DNA from: Domibacillus iocasae
Lineage (GTDB): Bacteria; Bacillota; Bacilli; Bacillales; Domibacillaceae
NCBI RefSeq assembly: GCF_001750285.1
Contig: NZ_MAMP01000022.1
Coordinates: 124,001 to 188,000, forward strand
DNA length: 64,000 nt
Direction of reading: 5' to 3'
In this document: positions 36,419 to 46,467 of the stretch, piece by piece
Layout of the letters: every line of letters begins with the position of its first letter
Position numbering within the stretch: the first letter of the stretch is position 1
Notes under the pieces: model-generated
Told to the model about the DNA's origin: nothing
Database searches by the model: none
Seen by the model: the letters and a program-made list of their open reading frames with translations, nothing else
Program-made: the position numbers and the translations under genes

Positions 36419-37345
36419 TTGCGGAAAATTATTGTTGGGTCAAGAAGAAGCCGTTTGGCGCTGACACAGACTAATCAGGTCATCGACCAGTTAAAAGCGC
36501 TGTCACCAGGAACAGAATTTGAAGTGAAAGAAATCGTTACAAAAGGCGACCGTATTTTAGATGTCACATTATCAAAAGTCGGGGGTAAAGGCTTGTTTGT
36601 CAAAGAAATTGAACAAGCGATGTTTGACGGTGAGATTGATATGGCGGTTCACAGCATGAAAGACATGCCGGCTGTCTTACCGGAAGGACTTGTTATCGGG
36701 GCGGTGCCAGAGCGGGAAGACCATCGCGATGCGTTTATTTCAAATAGACATGTAAAGTTTCATGATTTGCCGGCAGGTTCTATTATTGGAACAAGCAGCC
36801 TGCGCCGCGGCGCTCAGCTGTTAGCGGCAAGACCAGACCTTGAAATTAAATGGATTCGCGGCAATATTGATACACGGCTGGCGAAGCTTGAAAATGAAGA
36901 ATATGATGCGATTATTTTAGCAGCGGCAGGCCTTGCACGCATGGGGTGGTCATCAGACATTATCACCGAATTTCTGGATGATGAGTTGTCAGTATCCGCT
37001 GTTGGGCAAGGGGCATTGGCGATTGAGTGCCGCGCGGACGATACAGAATTGCTGGCTCTCCTTGATCAATTCACGTGTAAAAACACAAAACAGACGGTTA
37101 CAGCGGAGCGTGCTTTTTTAAGCGCGGTTGATGGGGGCTGCCAAGTGCCGGTCGCAGGCTTCGCGACTTTCACAGGTGAAGAGATTTCTTTAACAGCACT
37201 CGTTGCTTCGCCGGACGGGAAAACGATTTTAAAAGAAACCGTTTCAGGAGCCGATGCCGAGCAGGTCGGGCTGGAAGCAGCACAATTGCTTAAAGAACGC
37301 GGCGCTGTGGAACTGATCGAAGCGGCGAGAGCGGCCTCCGAGTGA
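36419..37345 (+). CDS. hemC: Porphobilinogen deaminase
   Basis: 308 residues. Joins four porphobilinogens into hydroxymethylbilane. Signatures: [67 protein letters not shown], and the cofactor cysteine in [13 protein letters not shown] start with GGAGG upstream; overlaps hemD by four bases. Confidence 0.95.
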   Translation: MRKIIVGSRRSRLALTQTNQVIDQLKALSPGTEFEVKEIVTKGDRILDVTLSKVGGKGLFVKEIEQAMFDGEIDMAVHSMKDMPAVLPEGLVIGAVPEREDHRDAFISNRHVKFHDLPAGSIIGTSSLRRGAQLLAARPDLEIKWIRGNIDTRLAKLENEEYDAIILAAAGLARMGWSSDIITEFLDDELSVSAVGQGALAIECRADDTELLALLDQFTCKNTKQTVTAERAFLSAVDGGCQVPVAGFATFTGEEISLTALVASPDGKTILKETVSGADAEQVGLEAAQLLKERGAVELIEAARAASE

Positions 37346-38097
37346 AGCCGCTGGCTGGTAAACGAATCGTTGTGACGCGTCCAGCGGGACAGGCAGCGCC
37401 GTTTATTGGTAAAATAGAAAAAGCGGGCGGCACAGCATACGCAGTGCCGCTTCTCGCATTCAGGCCAGCTGAGGATAAAATGGATGAAGCCGTCTTAAGC
37501 AGTCTGCATACATATGATTGGATTATTTTAACGAGTAAAAACGGTGTGGATTTTTTTATGAAAAAAGTAGGAGACCGTGTGAATGAAGTCAAGGCAAAAT
37601 GGGCTGCGATTGGTGCCAAAACGGCGGAAGTGATGGAATCTTATGGGCTGTCTGTTTCCTACATGCCAAAGCATTTTTCAGCAGATTATGTAGTGGATGA
37701 AATGAATAAAGGTCTTTTTTTGCCGGAAAAAGTATTAATTCCAAAAGGAAATTTAGCCAGAAGTGTCATTGCGGATACTATTCGGCAGTTGGGTAAGCAG
37801 GCGGATGACTGGATCGTATATGAAACGTATTTTCCGAAAGAAGAACAAGAGAATTTGTTAAAGCTGATCCGAACGGGGAAAATGGATATGTATACGTTCA
37901 CGAGCCCTTCCGCGGTTCGGCATTTTATACAAGTTTTAAAAGAAGTGGAAGAGCCGCTGCCGAAAGCCCATTATGCGGTTATTGGACCCGTGACAGAAAA
38001 AGAAGCGAAATGCTGCGGCATGCCGATTTCAGTTAGTCCTGCTGATTTTACAGTTGATGCGCTTGTGAAAGAAATATGCGAATTTTATAAGGAGTGA
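37342..38097 (+). CDS. hemD: Uroporphyrinogen-III synthase
   Basis: 251 residues. Poorly conserved family; recognised by [49 protein letters not shown]-like and [13 protein letters not shown] segments, and by its place between hemC and hemB. Closes and rearranges hydroxymethylbilane to uroporphyrinogen III. GTG start overlapping hemC. Confidence 0.93.
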   Translation: MKPLAGKRIVVTRPAGQAAPFIGKIEKAGGTAYAVPLLAFRPAEDKMDEAVLSSLHTYDWIILTSKNGVDFFMKKVGDRVNEVKAKWAAIGAKTAEVMESYGLSVSYMPKHFSADYVVDEMNKGLFLPEKVLIPKGNLARSVIADTIRQLGKQADDWIVYETYFPKEEQENLLKLIRTGKMDMYTFTSPSAVRHFIQVLKEVEEPLPKAHYAVIGPVTEKEAKCCGMPISVSPADFTVDALVKEICEFYKE

Positions 38098-38099
38098 TC

Positions 38100-39080
38100 A
38101 TGATGGATTTGAATTTTGACAGACACCGCCGTTTGCGGCAAACAGCTAGCATGCGCGCACTGGTGCGGGAAACACAGCTTGGAGTGAATGATTTTATTTA
38201 TCCGCTTTTTGTGGCGGAAGGAGAAAGAATCCGCAATGAAGTCCCATCAATGCCCGGCGTGTTCCAGCTGTCGATTGACCAGTTAAAAGAAGAGCTGGAT
38301 GAAGTGGTCGGCCTCGGCATTAAATCAGTCATTTTATTCGGGCTGCCCGATGTCAAAGACGCGGTTGGGACTGGTGCGTATCATAACCACGGCATCGTCC
38401 AGGTGGCGACACGCTACATAAAAGGCCAGTATCCGGATCTTGTCGTGATTGCCGATACATGTTTATGTGAATATACGGATCATGGCCATTGCGGTGTTAT
38501 TGAGGGGAACCGCGTTTTAAATGACCCATCGCTTGATTTACTTGCGAAAACAGCGGTCAGCCAGGCGGAAGCGGGTGCGGACATTATTGCTCCATCAAAT
38601 ATGATGGATGGCTTTGTGGCGGCAATCCGGAAAGGGCTGGACGACGCAGGTTATACAGAGGTGCCGATCATGTCCTATGCAGTCAAATACTCGTCTGCTT
38701 ATTATGGTCCGTTCCGTGATGCGGCAGATTCCACACCTCAGTTTGGAGACCGGAAAACATACCAGATGGATCCGGCCAATCGCCGTGAAGCGCTGCGTGA
38801 AGCCCGTGCAGATAGTGATCAGGGGGCTGACTTTTTAATCGTCAAGCCGGCATTGTCTTATTTGGATATTGTCCGGGATGTGCGCAATGAATTTGACGCG
38901 CCGGTCGTCGCCTACAACGTAAGCGGCGAATATGCAATGGTAAAAGCGGCCGCATTAAACGGCTGGGTCGATGAAAAAGCGATCGTGCTTGAAACGTTAA
39001 CAGGCATGAAGCGTGCCGGGGCGGACTTAATTATGACGTATCACGCAAAAGATGCGGCACGCTGGCTGAACGAACAATAA
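38100..39080 (+). CDS. hemB: Delta-aminolevulinic acid dehydratase (porphobilinogen synthase)
   Basis: 326 residues. Condenses two ALA to porphobilinogen. Zinc-site cysteines lie in [14 protein letters not shown]; active-site lysines in [15 protein letters not shown] and [16 protein letters not shown] at 38100 (or the next codon) with AAGGAG upstream; frame also open from a GTG at 38094 overlapping hemD. Confidence 0.96.
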   Translation: MMDLNFDRHRRLRQTASMRALVRETQLGVNDFIYPLFVAEGERIRNEVPSMPGVFQLSIDQLKEELDEVVGLGIKSVILFGLPDVKDAVGTGAYHNHGIVQVATRYIKGQYPDLVVIADTCLCEYTDHGHCGVIEGNRVLNDPSLDLLAKTAVSQAEAGADIIAPSNMMDGFVAAIRKGLDDAGYTEVPIMSYAVKYSSAYYGPFRDAADSTPQFGDRKTYQMDPANRREALREARADSDQGADFLIVKPALSYLDIVRDVRNEFDAPVVAYNVSGEYAMVKAAALNGWVDEKAIVLETLTGMKRAGADLIMTYHAKDAARWLNEQ

Positions 39081-39094
39081 GAGGGGGCAATGTC

Positions 39095-40384
39095 ATGCGT
39101 TCATTCGAAAAATCAAAGGCAGCTTTCAAAGAAGCCGTCCAAATGATGCCGGGCGGCGTAAACAGCCCGGTCCGTGCTTTTAAATCGGTGAATATGGATC
39201 CGATTTTTATGGAGCGGGGCAAAGGGTCAAAAATATACGATATTGATGGCAATGAATACATCGACTATGTGTTATCCTGGGGGCCGCTTATTTTGGGTCA
39301 TTCCAACGAACAGGTCGTCGAAGCATTGAAAAAAAGCGCTGAAACGGGCACGAGCTTTGGGGCTTCCACACTTTTAGAAAATGAAATGGCCAAGCTTGTA
39401 ATTGAGCGGGTTCCGTCAATTGAAGTCGTCCGGATGGTATCAAGCGGAACAGAAGCGACAATGAGCGCACTTCGTCTCGCCCGCGGGTATACAAGCCGTA
39501 ACAAAATCTTGAAATTTGAAGGATGTTACCACGGCCATGGCGATTCGCTTCTCATTAAAGCAGGTTCTGGTGTGGCGACGCTTGGTTTGCCCGATAGCCC
39601 CGGTGTGCCGGAAAGCGTCGCGAAAAATACGATTACCGTTCCATATAATGACTTAGAAAGCGTTCGTTATGCATTTGAACAGTTTGGCGATGATATTGCG
39701 TGCGTAATTGTGGAGCCGGTTGCCGGTAATATGGGAGTGGTCCCTCCACAGCCAGGCTTTTTGGAAGGGTTGCGTGAAGTGACCGAACAAAATGGTTCAC
39801 TGCTTATTTTTGATGAAGTCATGACTGGCTTCCGCGTCGGCTACAATTGTGCACAGGGCCACTTCGGTGTCACACCGGATTTGACGTGTCTCGGCAAAGT
39901 GATCGGCGGAGGGCTGCCTGTTGGCGCGTATGGTGGCAAAGCAGACATCATGAACAACATTGCTCCTGCTGGAACGATTTATCAAGCGGGCACGTTGTCC
40001 GGAAACCCAATGGCAATGACTGCAGGTCTCGAAACACTGCGCCAATTAACCCCAGCTTCTTATGAAGAATTCACACGTAAAGCGGATCTCCTTGAGAAAG
40101 GTTTTACGGATGCAGCTGACAAGCATGGGATTCCGATTACATTTAATCGTGCAGGTTCGATGATCGGCTTTTTCTTCCATGAAGGTCCGGTCCGAAATTA
40201 TGATGAGGCAAAAAATTCTGATCTTGCTTTGTTTGCAGACTATTTCCGTGAAATGGCGCTTGAAGGTGTCTTTTTGCCGCCATCTCAGTTTGAAGGCTTA
40301 TTTCTTTCAACGGCCCATACCGATGAAGATATAAGCAAAACGGTTAAAGCCGCCGCAAAAGCATTCAGCCGTTTAAAAAAATAA
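39095..40384 (+). CDS. hemL: Glutamate-1-semialdehyde 2,1-aminomutase
   Basis: 429 residues, PLP enzyme making ALA from the HemA product. Signatures: [37 protein letters not shown], the PLP lysine in [16 protein letters not shown], and [18 protein letters not shown] precedes ATG. Last gene of the haem operon, followed by a strong terminator. Confidence 0.97.
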   Translation: MRSFEKSKAAFKEAVQMMPGGVNSPVRAFKSVNMDPIFMERGKGSKIYDIDGNEYIDYVLSWGPLILGHSNEQVVEALKKSAETGTSFGASTLLENEMAKLVIERVPSIEVVRMVSSGTEATMSALRLARGYTSRNKILKFEGCYHGHGDSLLIKAGSGVATLGLPDSPGVPESVAKNTITVPYNDLESVRYAFEQFGDDIACVIVEPVAGNMGVVPPQPGFLEGLREVTEQNGSLLIFDEVMTGFRVGYNCAQGHFGVTPDLTCLGKVIGGGLPVGAYGGKADIMNNIAPAGTIYQAGTLSGNPMAMTAGLETLRQLTPASYEEFTRKADLLEKGFTDAADKHGIPITFNRAGSMIGFFFHEGPVRNYDEAKNSDLALFADYFREMALEGVFLPPSQFEGLFLSTAHTDEDISKTVKAAAKAFSRLKK

Positions 40385-40394
40385 TCTGCTGATG

Positions 40395-40449
40395 TCTTGG
40401 TGTCAGTCCCCTGTTGTGTTAAAACGCCAGGAGACTGACACCTTTTTTC
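40395..40449 (+). terminator. Terminator of the haem operon
   Basis: GGTGTCAGTC / GACTGACACC with inner CCTG / CAGG, then T6. Confidence 0.92.
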
Positions 40450-40476
40450 ATGTTTCTTCAGTTTTGCGCATACACT
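40448..40476 (+). promoter_or_regulatory. Sigma-E type promoter of spoVID
   Basis: TCATGTT (40448-40454), a 14-base gap and CATACACT (40469-40476). The -10 fits the sigma-E consensus CATACAnT exactly and the -35 differs at one position from GhATrTT. spoVID is sigma-E dependent in B. subtilis. Confidence 0.78.
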
Positions 40477-40498
40477 AGCGCGAAAGGGAGGGGTGTGT

Positions 40499-41146
40499 AT
40501 GGAAGAGTTATTTTTTGTTTCCATTCAAGAGGATGTTGTGTTTCCGGAAGGAGAAGAAGTGGATGAACTGCTGTCTATTTCACTTGATCCGCATATAACC
40601 ATTAAGGATTCTGTTATACAGGGATCGATTGAGGTAACAGGCGAGTATCTGGTAAACAGTATGTCCGGAATTGAAGAAGATTCGGTCCGTCAATTTTTCC
40701 GCCACATTCCGGTGCAGGGAGTACTGCCGCCAGATCAGCAGGCCACGGCGGAAGAGGAGATTCAAATTCATACGTTTGATTACAAAATAGAAAAGCCGGA
40801 CCGTCTCACACTGGAGGCGGAATTGGCTATTGTTGTATCAGCTATTGCAACTGAGTATAAAGAAATGGCTGTAATGGCTGCAGCCGAGGAAATCGATAAT
40901 GAAGAAACAGAAGAAATGATCGACGCTGAAATAGAGGAAAACAGCAGTGAAACAGAAGAAGAGATCATCAATGAAGAAACAGAAGAAGCCGCTGTTCAAG
41001 TTCAAAAACGAATGGAAGATGATTCTTCCATTTTCAGCTGGCTTGAAGAGCGGCCGGTCCAGCAGGCAAAGTGGCGGTTTCAGGTTTCATCCGGCAATGT
41101 AGAGCTTATAGCCACTCAAGATGAAGAGCAGCCGCAAGAAGAATAA
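40499..41146 (+). CDS. spoVID: Spore morphogenesis protein SpoVID, short form
   Basis: 215 residues. The N-terminal half matches the SpoVID encasement domain (VVFPEGEEVDELLSISLDPHITI, VTGEYLV, VRQFFRHIPVQGVLP, HTFDYKIEKPDRLTLEAELAI). The C-terminal half is a Glu-rich linker (EETEEMIDAEIEENSSETEEE) that stops without the LysM domain; B. subtilis SpoVID has about 575 residues with a C-terminal LysM. It coats the forespore with SafA and SpoIVA partners. AAAGGGAGGGG precedes ATG. Position after hemL fits. Confidence 0.85.
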   Translation: MEELFFVSIQEDVVFPEGEEVDELLSISLDPHITIKDSVIQGSIEVTGEYLVNSMSGIEEDSVRQFFRHIPVQGVLPPDQQATAEEEIQIHTFDYKIEKPDRLTLEAELAIVVSAIATEYKEMAVMAAAEEIDNEETEEMIDAEIEENSSETEEEIINEETEEAAVQVQKRMEDDSSIFSWLEERPVQQAKWRFQVSSGNVELIATQDEEQPQEE

Positions 41147-41345
41147 GAAGAGATAAAAGAATAACATCAAACGTCGTCGGCAAAAAAATCGTGCGCAGCC
41201 CTTGAAAGCAGCAAAGAGGAATAATAATCCGGCAGCACATAAAACGGCAATGCCGGAGCCATGGCGGCCACCTGTCGTAATGGCGCATCATGAGAAACAC
41301 ATCCTTTTTTAATATCATATGAATTGCGCGAAAAACATGTGCGCG
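41147..41345. other. Spacer after spoVID
   Basis: About 200 bases with no frame I can support, where B. subtilis has the rest of spoVID and ysxE. A stem CCGGC...GCCGG (41239-41266) is seen. A weak likeness to a T-box Stem I segment (AAAGAGGAATAATAAT near 41213) was not convincing. Confidence 0.35.
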
Positions 41346-41348
41346 AGG

Positions 41349-41378
41349 TTGACGCACAGAAGCGTTTTCGGCTAAGAT
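41349..41378 (+). promoter_or_regulatory. Promoter of valS
   Basis: TTGACG (41349-41354), 18-base spacer, TAAGAT (41373-41378). The start would fall near 41386, only about 25 bases before the T-box sequence. Confidence 0.6.
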
Positions 41379-41399
41379 AATGGTATTGAAAAGAAACGT

Positions 41400-41470
41400 G
41401 TGGACCGAGAAAAGGTGGTACCGCAAGAAGCCTCTTCGTCCTTTTCAGGCGGTGGGGCTTTTTTTATTTT
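41400..41470 (+). promoter_or_regulatory. T-box antiterminator/terminator before valS
   Basis: AAAGGTGGTACCGC (41411-41424) is the conserved T-box that binds the uncharged tRNA acceptor end. It is followed by a terminator with stem AAGCCTC (41428-41434) / GGGGCTT (41454-41460) and a T run. This places valS under control of uncharged tRNA-Val. No standard Stem I with a valine specifier codon was found between the nearest promoter and the T-box. Confidence 0.82.
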
Positions 41471-41489
41471 AGTGTAGTAGATGTCCGGC

Positions 41490-41618
41490 CATCGGCCCGA
41501 GGGCTCACAGGATGAGTCGCAAAGGCGCTGCGGCGTGACGCCGCGATTTAGCCTTTGTTCTAAGACAGATCGTCTTATGCTTGTCGCCAAAAGGCGGGCA
41601 CCTCGCGCTTTTTTATAT
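41490..41618 (+). repeat. Dispersed structured repeat, copy C
   Basis: Hairpin 1 CTCA-CAGGA-TGAG (41504-41516); outer pairing AAAGGC (41521-41526) / GCCTTT (41551-41556) around GCGGCG-TGA-CGCCGC (41530-41544); a further stem TAAGAC / GTCTTA (41561-41576); 3' end GGGCACCTCGCGCTTTTTT as in copy A. It lies between the T-box terminator and the valS ribosome site, so it is in the mRNA leader. Confidence 0.72.
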
Positions 41619-41633
41619 CAAGGAGGAAAAACA

Positions 41634-44276
41634 ATGTCACAACAAGAACTAACAATGCCGACAAAGTACGATCCGCAGTCAATTGAGCAGGGCCGATATG
41701 ACTGGTGGACAGCCGGCAAATTTTTTGAAGCGAAAAATGACAAATCAAAAACACCATATACAATCGTAATCCCGCCCCCAAACGTGACGGGTAAGCTGCA
41801 CTTGGGACATGCATGGGATACGACATTGCAGGATATTTTAACGCGTATGAAACGCATGCAGGGCCTAGACGTACTATGGCTTCCCGGTATGGACCATGCC
41901 GGTATTGCCACACAGGCGAAAGTAGAGCAGAAGTTAAAAGAAGAAGGAACGACACGCTACGACCTGGGCCGTGAAAAATTTCTGGAAGAGTCATGGAAAT
42001 GGAAAGAAGAATATGCCGGTCATATTCGCGCGCAGTGGGCAAAGCTTGGCCTTGGTCTTGACTATAGCCGCGAACGTTTTACGCTGGATGAAGGGCTGTC
42101 AAAAGCCGTCCGTGAAGTGTTCGTAAAACTTTATGAAAAAGAGCTGATTTACCGTGGCGAGTACATCATTAACTGGGATCCGTCCACAAAAACGGCTCTT
42201 TCTGATATCGAAGTCATTTATAAAGATGTGCAAGGTGCGTTTTATCATATGAAATATCCGCTCCAAGATGGATCCGGATTTATTGAAGTTGCAACGACCC
42301 GCCCGGAAACGATGCTTGGTGATACAGCGGTAGCGGTTCATCCGGAAGACGATCGCTACAAGCATTTGATTGGGAAAAATGTTGTACTTCCAATTGTGGG
42401 CCGTATCATTCCCATCATTGCCGATGACTATGTAGATCCTGAATTCGGAAGCGGTGTGGTGAAAATTACACCTGCTCATGATCCGAACGATTTTGAAGTT
42501 GGAAACCGTCACGACCTGCCGCGTATTTTAGTTATGAACGAAGATGGCACAATGAACGCGGAGGCTGGTACATATAACGGAATGGATCGTTTTGACTGCC
42601 GCAAGCAAATTGTTAACGACCTTCAGGAATTGGGCGTCTTGTTTAAAATTGAAGACCATCTTCATTCTGTTGGTCACTCAGAGCGCAGCGGCGCTATTGT
42701 AGAACCGTATCTGTCAACGCAGTGGTTTGTTAAAATGGAGCCGCTGGCAAAAGAAGCAGTAGAGCTTCAAAAAACAGAGAACAAAGTCAACTTCGTGCCG
42801 GACCGTTTTGAAAAAACGTATTTGCACTGGATGGATAACATTCGTGACTGGTGCATCTCCCGCCAGCTTTGGTGGGGACACCGGATTCCAGCCTGGTACC
42901 ATAAAGAAACAGGCGAAGTGTATGTGGGCCATGAAGCACCAGCCGATGCGGAAAATTGGGAGCAGGACAACGATGTGCTTGATACGTGGTTCTCATCTGC
43001 CCTATGGCCGTTTTCCACAATGGGCTGGCCGGATGCGGATTCTGCTGAATTCAAGCGCTATTACCCAACTGCAGCGCTCGTTACGGGCTACGATATCATT
43101 TTCTTCTGGGTGTCCCGTATGATTTTCCAAGGCCTTGAATTTACTGGTGAACGCCCGTTTAATGATGTCTTAATTCACGGGCTCGTCCGTGATGCGGAAG
43201 GCCGCAAAATGTCCAAATCACTCGGCAACGGTGTGGACCCGATGGAAGTCATTGATCAGTATGGCGCTGATTCACTCCGCTATTTCCTTGCAACAGGCAG
43301 TTCGCCGGGGCAGGATTTGCGCTATACGACTGAAAAGGTCGAAGCAACGTGGAACTTTGCCAATAAGATTTGGAACGCGTCTCGATTTGCCCTTATGAAT
43401 ATGGACGGCATGACGTATGCTCAAATTGATTTGACCGGCAAAAAATCAGTAGCGGACGAGTGGATTTTAACACGTCTGAACGAAACAATCGACAGTGTGA
43501 CCAGCCTGTCTGCAAAATATGAATTCGGTGAAGTCGGCCGGACGCTGTATAACTTTATCTGGGATGATTTCTGTGACTGGTACATCGAAATGGCGAAACT
43601 GCCATTATACGGTGAAGACGAGCAGGCGAAGCAGATGACCCGCTCTGTTTTAGCCTACGTTCTTGATAACACGATGCGCCTTTTGCATCCGTTTATGCCA
43701 TTCATTACCGAAGAAATTTGGCAAAACTTGCCGCATGAAGGTGAAACGATTGTGGAAGCGTCCTGGCCAAAAGCAGATCCATCCCTCATGAACAAAGAAG
43801 CGGCATCTAATATGAAGCTGCTCGTTGACATCATCCGGGCAGTCCGCAACATTCGAGCGGAAGTAAATACACCGATGAGCAAAAAAGTACCGCTCGTCTT
43901 AAAAGCAAAAGACGAATCGGTGCTGGCGGTATTAACAGAAAACCGTTACTATATCGAACGATTCTGCAACCCGGACGAGCTTGTGATCGAGACAAATCCG
44001 GCAGCACCGGAAAAAGCGATGACGGCTGTTGTAACAGGAGCGGAGCTGTTTATGCCGCTCGCCGGACTTCTTAATATTGAGGAAGAAATTGCCCGTTTGG
44101 AGAAAGAAAAAGCGAAATGGCAGTCTGAAGTAGACCGCGTTTTGAAAAAACTGGCGAATGAGCGGTTTATGTCTAAAGCGCCGCAAAAAGTTGTCGAGGA
44201 AGAACGTGCAAAAGAAACAGATTACCGTGAAAAGCTGGCAGCGGTAGAAGCCCGCATCGAAGATTTGAAGAACTAA
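41634..44276 (+). CDS. valS: Valyl-tRNA synthetase
   Basis: 880 residues, class I synthetase. HIGH motif in [16 protein letters not shown] near residue 50, editing domain in the middle ([21 protein letters not shown]), KMSKS in [13 protein letters not shown] near 525, anticodon domain, and a C-terminal coiled coil (about 815-878). Start is ATG at 41634 with AAGGAGG upstream; the longer open frame is translated repeat sequence. Controlled by an upstream T-box. Confidence 0.97.
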   Translation: MSQQELTMPTKYDPQSIEQGRYDWWTAGKFFEAKNDKSKTPYTIVIPPPNVTGKLHLGHAWDTTLQDILTRMKRMQGLDVLWLPGMDHAGIATQAKVEQKLKEEGTTRYDLGREKFLEESWKWKEEYAGHIRAQWAKLGLGLDYSRERFTLDEGLSKAVREVFVKLYEKELIYRGEYIINWDPSTKTALSDIEVIYKDVQGAFYHMKYPLQDGSGFIEVATTRPETMLGDTAVAVHPEDDRYKHLIGKNVVLPIVGRIIPIIADDYVDPEFGSGVVKITPAHDPNDFEVGNRHDLPRILVMNEDGTMNAEAGTYNGMDRFDCRKQIVNDLQELGVLFKIEDHLHSVGHSERSGAIVEPYLSTQWFVKMEPLAKEAVELQKTENKVNFVPDRFEKTYLHWMDNIRDWCISRQLWWGHRIPAWYHKETGEVYVGHEAPADAENWEQDNDVLDTWFSSALWPFSTMGWPDADSAEFKRYYPTAALVTGYDIIFFWVSRMIFQGLEFTGERPFNDVLIHGLVRDAEGRKMSKSLGNGVDPMEVIDQYGADSLRYFLATGSSPGQDLRYTTEKVEATWNFANKIWNASRFALMNMDGMTYAQIDLTGKKSVADEWILTRLNETIDSVTSLSAKYEFGEVGRTLYNFIWDDFCDWYIEMAKLPLYGEDEQAKQMTRSVLAYVLDNTMRLLHPFMPFITEEIWQNLPHEGETIVEASWPKADPSLMNKEAASNMKLLVDIIRAVRNIRAEVNTPMSKKVPLVLKAKDESVLAVLTENRYYIERFCNPDELVIETNPAAPEKAMTAVVTGAELFMPLAGLLNIEEEIARLEKEKAKWQSEVDRVLKKLANERFMSKAPQKVVEEERAKETDYREKLAAVEARIEDLKN

Positions 44277-44277
44277 C

Positions 44278-44321
44278 GAGAAAAGACGAACCGCTACCTA
44301 AGCGGGTTCGTCTTTTTCGTA
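44278..44321 (+). terminator. Terminator after valS
   Basis: AAAGACGAACC / GGGTTCGTCTTT around CGCTACCTAAGC, then TTTCG. Confidence 0.85.
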
Positions 44322-44337
44322 CATAAGGAGAAAAAGA

Positions 44338-45633
44338 ATGAACAACTATGAAGAAGCACTCGAGTGGATACACGGACGCCTTCGCACGGGCATTAAGCCG
44401 GGGCTTGCGCGGATGGACTATATGATGGAACGGCTCAATCACCCGGAGCGTCGGTTAAAAGCGGTCCATATCGGTGGAACAAATGGAAAAGGCTCTACAA
44501 CAGCGATGCTCAGATCGATCTTAACAGAAGCAGGATTTGAAACCGGCACGTTTACATCGCCCTATATTGAGCAGTTTAATGAGCGGATCAGTGTGAATGG
44601 CGCGCCCATTTCGGACGAAGAAATCACCCTTCTCGCCGGAAAAATCAAAACGATCGCGGATGAAATGGAAGATATGGAAATCGGCGGTCCCAGTGAATTT
44701 GAAATTATTACCGCGATGGCTTTTTATTATTTTGCATTTGTCCATCCGGTCGATATTGTCTTATTTGAAGTCGGTCTTGGCGGCCGTTTAGATTCAACCA
44801 ATATCGTTCATCCGGTGCTGTCGATTATTACAACAATCGGTATGGACCATCTTCAGTTTCTCGGTGATACCATCGAAGAGATCGCCAGCGAAAAAGCTGG
44901 GATTATTAAAAATGGTATACCAGTTATAACAGCTGTCGAGCAGCCGGAAGCACTTGCAGTTATTGCGAAAAAAGCAAAAGAAAGCCGGGCGGCTCTTTAC
45001 CAATATGGGCGCGATTTTACCGGTGTATGGACGGGTTCGACACAAAAAGGCGAGCAATTTGATTTTACATCTGCCTATAGTGCCCGTCCGTCGCTCCAAA
45101 CGGGTCTTGCAGGGCTTCATCAAGTGCAAAATGCGTCAATAGCCGTCATGGCGGCCGACTTTTTGCGGATGTATTATTCATTTTTAATCGAAGAAGACGA
45201 TATAAAGAACGGGCTTAAAAAAGCAACATGGCCCGGAAGATTCGAGACATTATCTGAATCTCCGCTCATCATTGCCGACGGCGCCCATAACGAAGAAGGC
45301 GTGGCTGCACTTGTTAAGACGATCGGCCAGCGCTTTCCTGATAAGCGCATTACCGTGTTGTTTGCGGCGATGAAAGACAAACCGCTTGACGGGATGATTG
45401 AACAATTAAAGCAGGTAGCGGACCACTTGTTTTTAACATCATTCGATTTCCCTCGTGCTGCGCGTACAGAAGACTATCGAAAGTTTGAAGATTATACAGT
45501 TCAAATTACCGAAAACTATCAATTTATGATTCAATCATATTGCGGTAAAGCAACCGACCAGGATGTATTAATTATTACTGGATCGCTTTATTTTATATCG
45601 ACGATCAAAATCAATAGAAAAGTAATGTGCTAA
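44338..45633 (+). CDS. folC: Folylpolyglutamate synthase/dihydrofolate synthase
   Basis: 431 residues, Mur-ligase fold. ATP loop GGTNGKGSTTAML near residue 43, FTSPYIEQFNERI, VGLGGRLDSTNIVHP, and the C-terminal domain with DGAHNEEGVAALV. Adds glutamate to folates for retention. AAGGAG lies before ATG. Last housekeeping gene before the pilus locus, as folC precedes comC in B. subtilis. Confidence 0.95.
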   Translation: MNNYEEALEWIHGRLRTGIKPGLARMDYMMERLNHPERRLKAVHIGGTNGKGSTTAMLRSILTEAGFETGTFTSPYIEQFNERISVNGAPISDEEITLLAGKIKTIADEMEDMEIGGPSEFEIITAMAFYYFAFVHPVDIVLFEVGLGGRLDSTNIVHPVLSIITTIGMDHLQFLGDTIEEIASEKAGIIKNGIPVITAVEQPEALAVIAKKAKESRAALYQYGRDFTGVWTGSTQKGEQFDFTSAYSARPSLQTGLAGLHQVQNASIAVMAADFLRMYYSFLIEEDDIKNGLKKATWPGRFETLSESPLIIADGAHNEEGVAALVKTIGQRFPDKRITVLFAAMKDKPLDGMIEQLKQVADHLFLTSFDFPRAARTEDYRKFEDYTVQITENYQFMIQSYCGKATDQDVLIITGSLYFISTIKINRKVMC

Positions 45634-45655
45634 AATAAACAAAAAGGGGAAGGTC

Positions 45656-46018
45656 ATGTGTGAAAAGCTGGTGAAAGATCAACAGGGACTTACTTTTATC
45701 GAAATTTTGCTTTCTCTTGTTATTTTATCCATTGTACTCATGTTTTTTTCCACGATGTTTATCCAGTCAAATCGAACCAATTCGAACACTGGACAATTGC
45801 TTGACGCAACATATGTGGCGCAGGAATGCATGGAACGAGCTATTCAAAAAACAAATGCTTCAGCTGTTTCGTGTACAAATCACCCAAACTATATCGTTGA
45901 AATTATTACAACAACGCGTGATGAGGGCGGGCGCTTTATTAAAGTAGTTGTTTACGAACGAGAAGGAACGAATACAAAAGGACAGCTTGAAGCAACACTG
46001 CAAACAATTGCTCCGTGA
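45656..46018 (+). CDS. Minor prepilin-like protein (PilV/PulI type)
   Basis: 120 residues. Class III prepilin peptide: basic leader MCEKLVKDQQG, then LTFIEILLSLVILSIVLMFF with Glu at +5, cleaved after Gly by PilD. A small globular part follows, with two cysteines (QECMERA and SCTNHP) that could form a disulfide. First gene of the pilus locus. The exact minor pilin equivalent is a guess from size and order. Confidence 0.82.
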   Translation: MCEKLVKDQQGLTFIEILLSLVILSIVLMFFSTMFIQSNRTNSNTGQLLDATYVAQECMERAIQKTNASAVSCTNHPNYIVEIITTTRDEGGRFIKVVVYEREGTNTKGQLEATLQTIAP

Positions 46019-46028
46019 AGGTTGGTGA

Positions 46029-46448
46029 ATGAGAGTGGAGAGAAAAAGTGAGCAAGGCATTACATTAATAGAAGTGCTGGCCGCGCTGGCGATTCTCTCA
46101 ACGATCCTGATTGTGATCACGAGCGTTCAGCTGTACGGGCAAAGGCAATTTGTGCAGCAACAGGAAGAAATCACAGTTCAGTCAGATGTTCGGACTGTGT
46201 TAAAAATGATGACTGTTCAAATTCGGTCCGCCGATCAAGATTCGGTTAAAGTCGAAAGCAGCCAATTGATTGCAGGCGACAGTATTTTTTCCTATGATGC
46301 GTCCTCCAAGGAGCTGCTGCTGAATGGAACAGTCTTAGCTGAAAACATTGACGCATTCTCCGTTACAGAGACTGCTGAAAGGGAGATTAATATTAAAATT
46401 AAGGGGATCGGCCAGGAAGAGCAATCCACTGTACTATATAACCAATGA
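46029..46448 (+). CDS. Minor prepilin-like protein (PilW/PulJ type)
   Basis: 139 residues. Leader MRVERKSEQG, then ITLIEVLAALAILSTILIVI with Glu+5. The remainder (TVQIRSADQDSVKVE, LLLNGTVLAENIDAF) resembles PulJ/PilW-type minor pilins that start fibre assembly. Ten bases after the previous gene, likely translationally linked. Confidence 0.82.
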   Translation: MRVERKSEQGITLIEVLAALAILSTILIVITSVQLYGQRQFVQQQEEITVQSDVRTVLKMMTVQIRSADQDSVKVESSQLIAGDSIFSYDASSKELLLNGTVLAENIDAFSVTETAEREINIKIKGIGQEEQSTVLYNQ

Positions 46449-46467
46449 TCAAAAAGGAGGCGAAGGA

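Noticed and set aside
41106-41426. 106-codon minus-strand frame across the spoVID-valS spacer
   Set aside because: Overlaps the valS promoter and T-box, no ribosome site, odd composition.
41481-41633. N-terminal extension of valS
   Set aside because: It runs through repeat copy C; AAGGAGG and the family N terminus mark ATG 41634.
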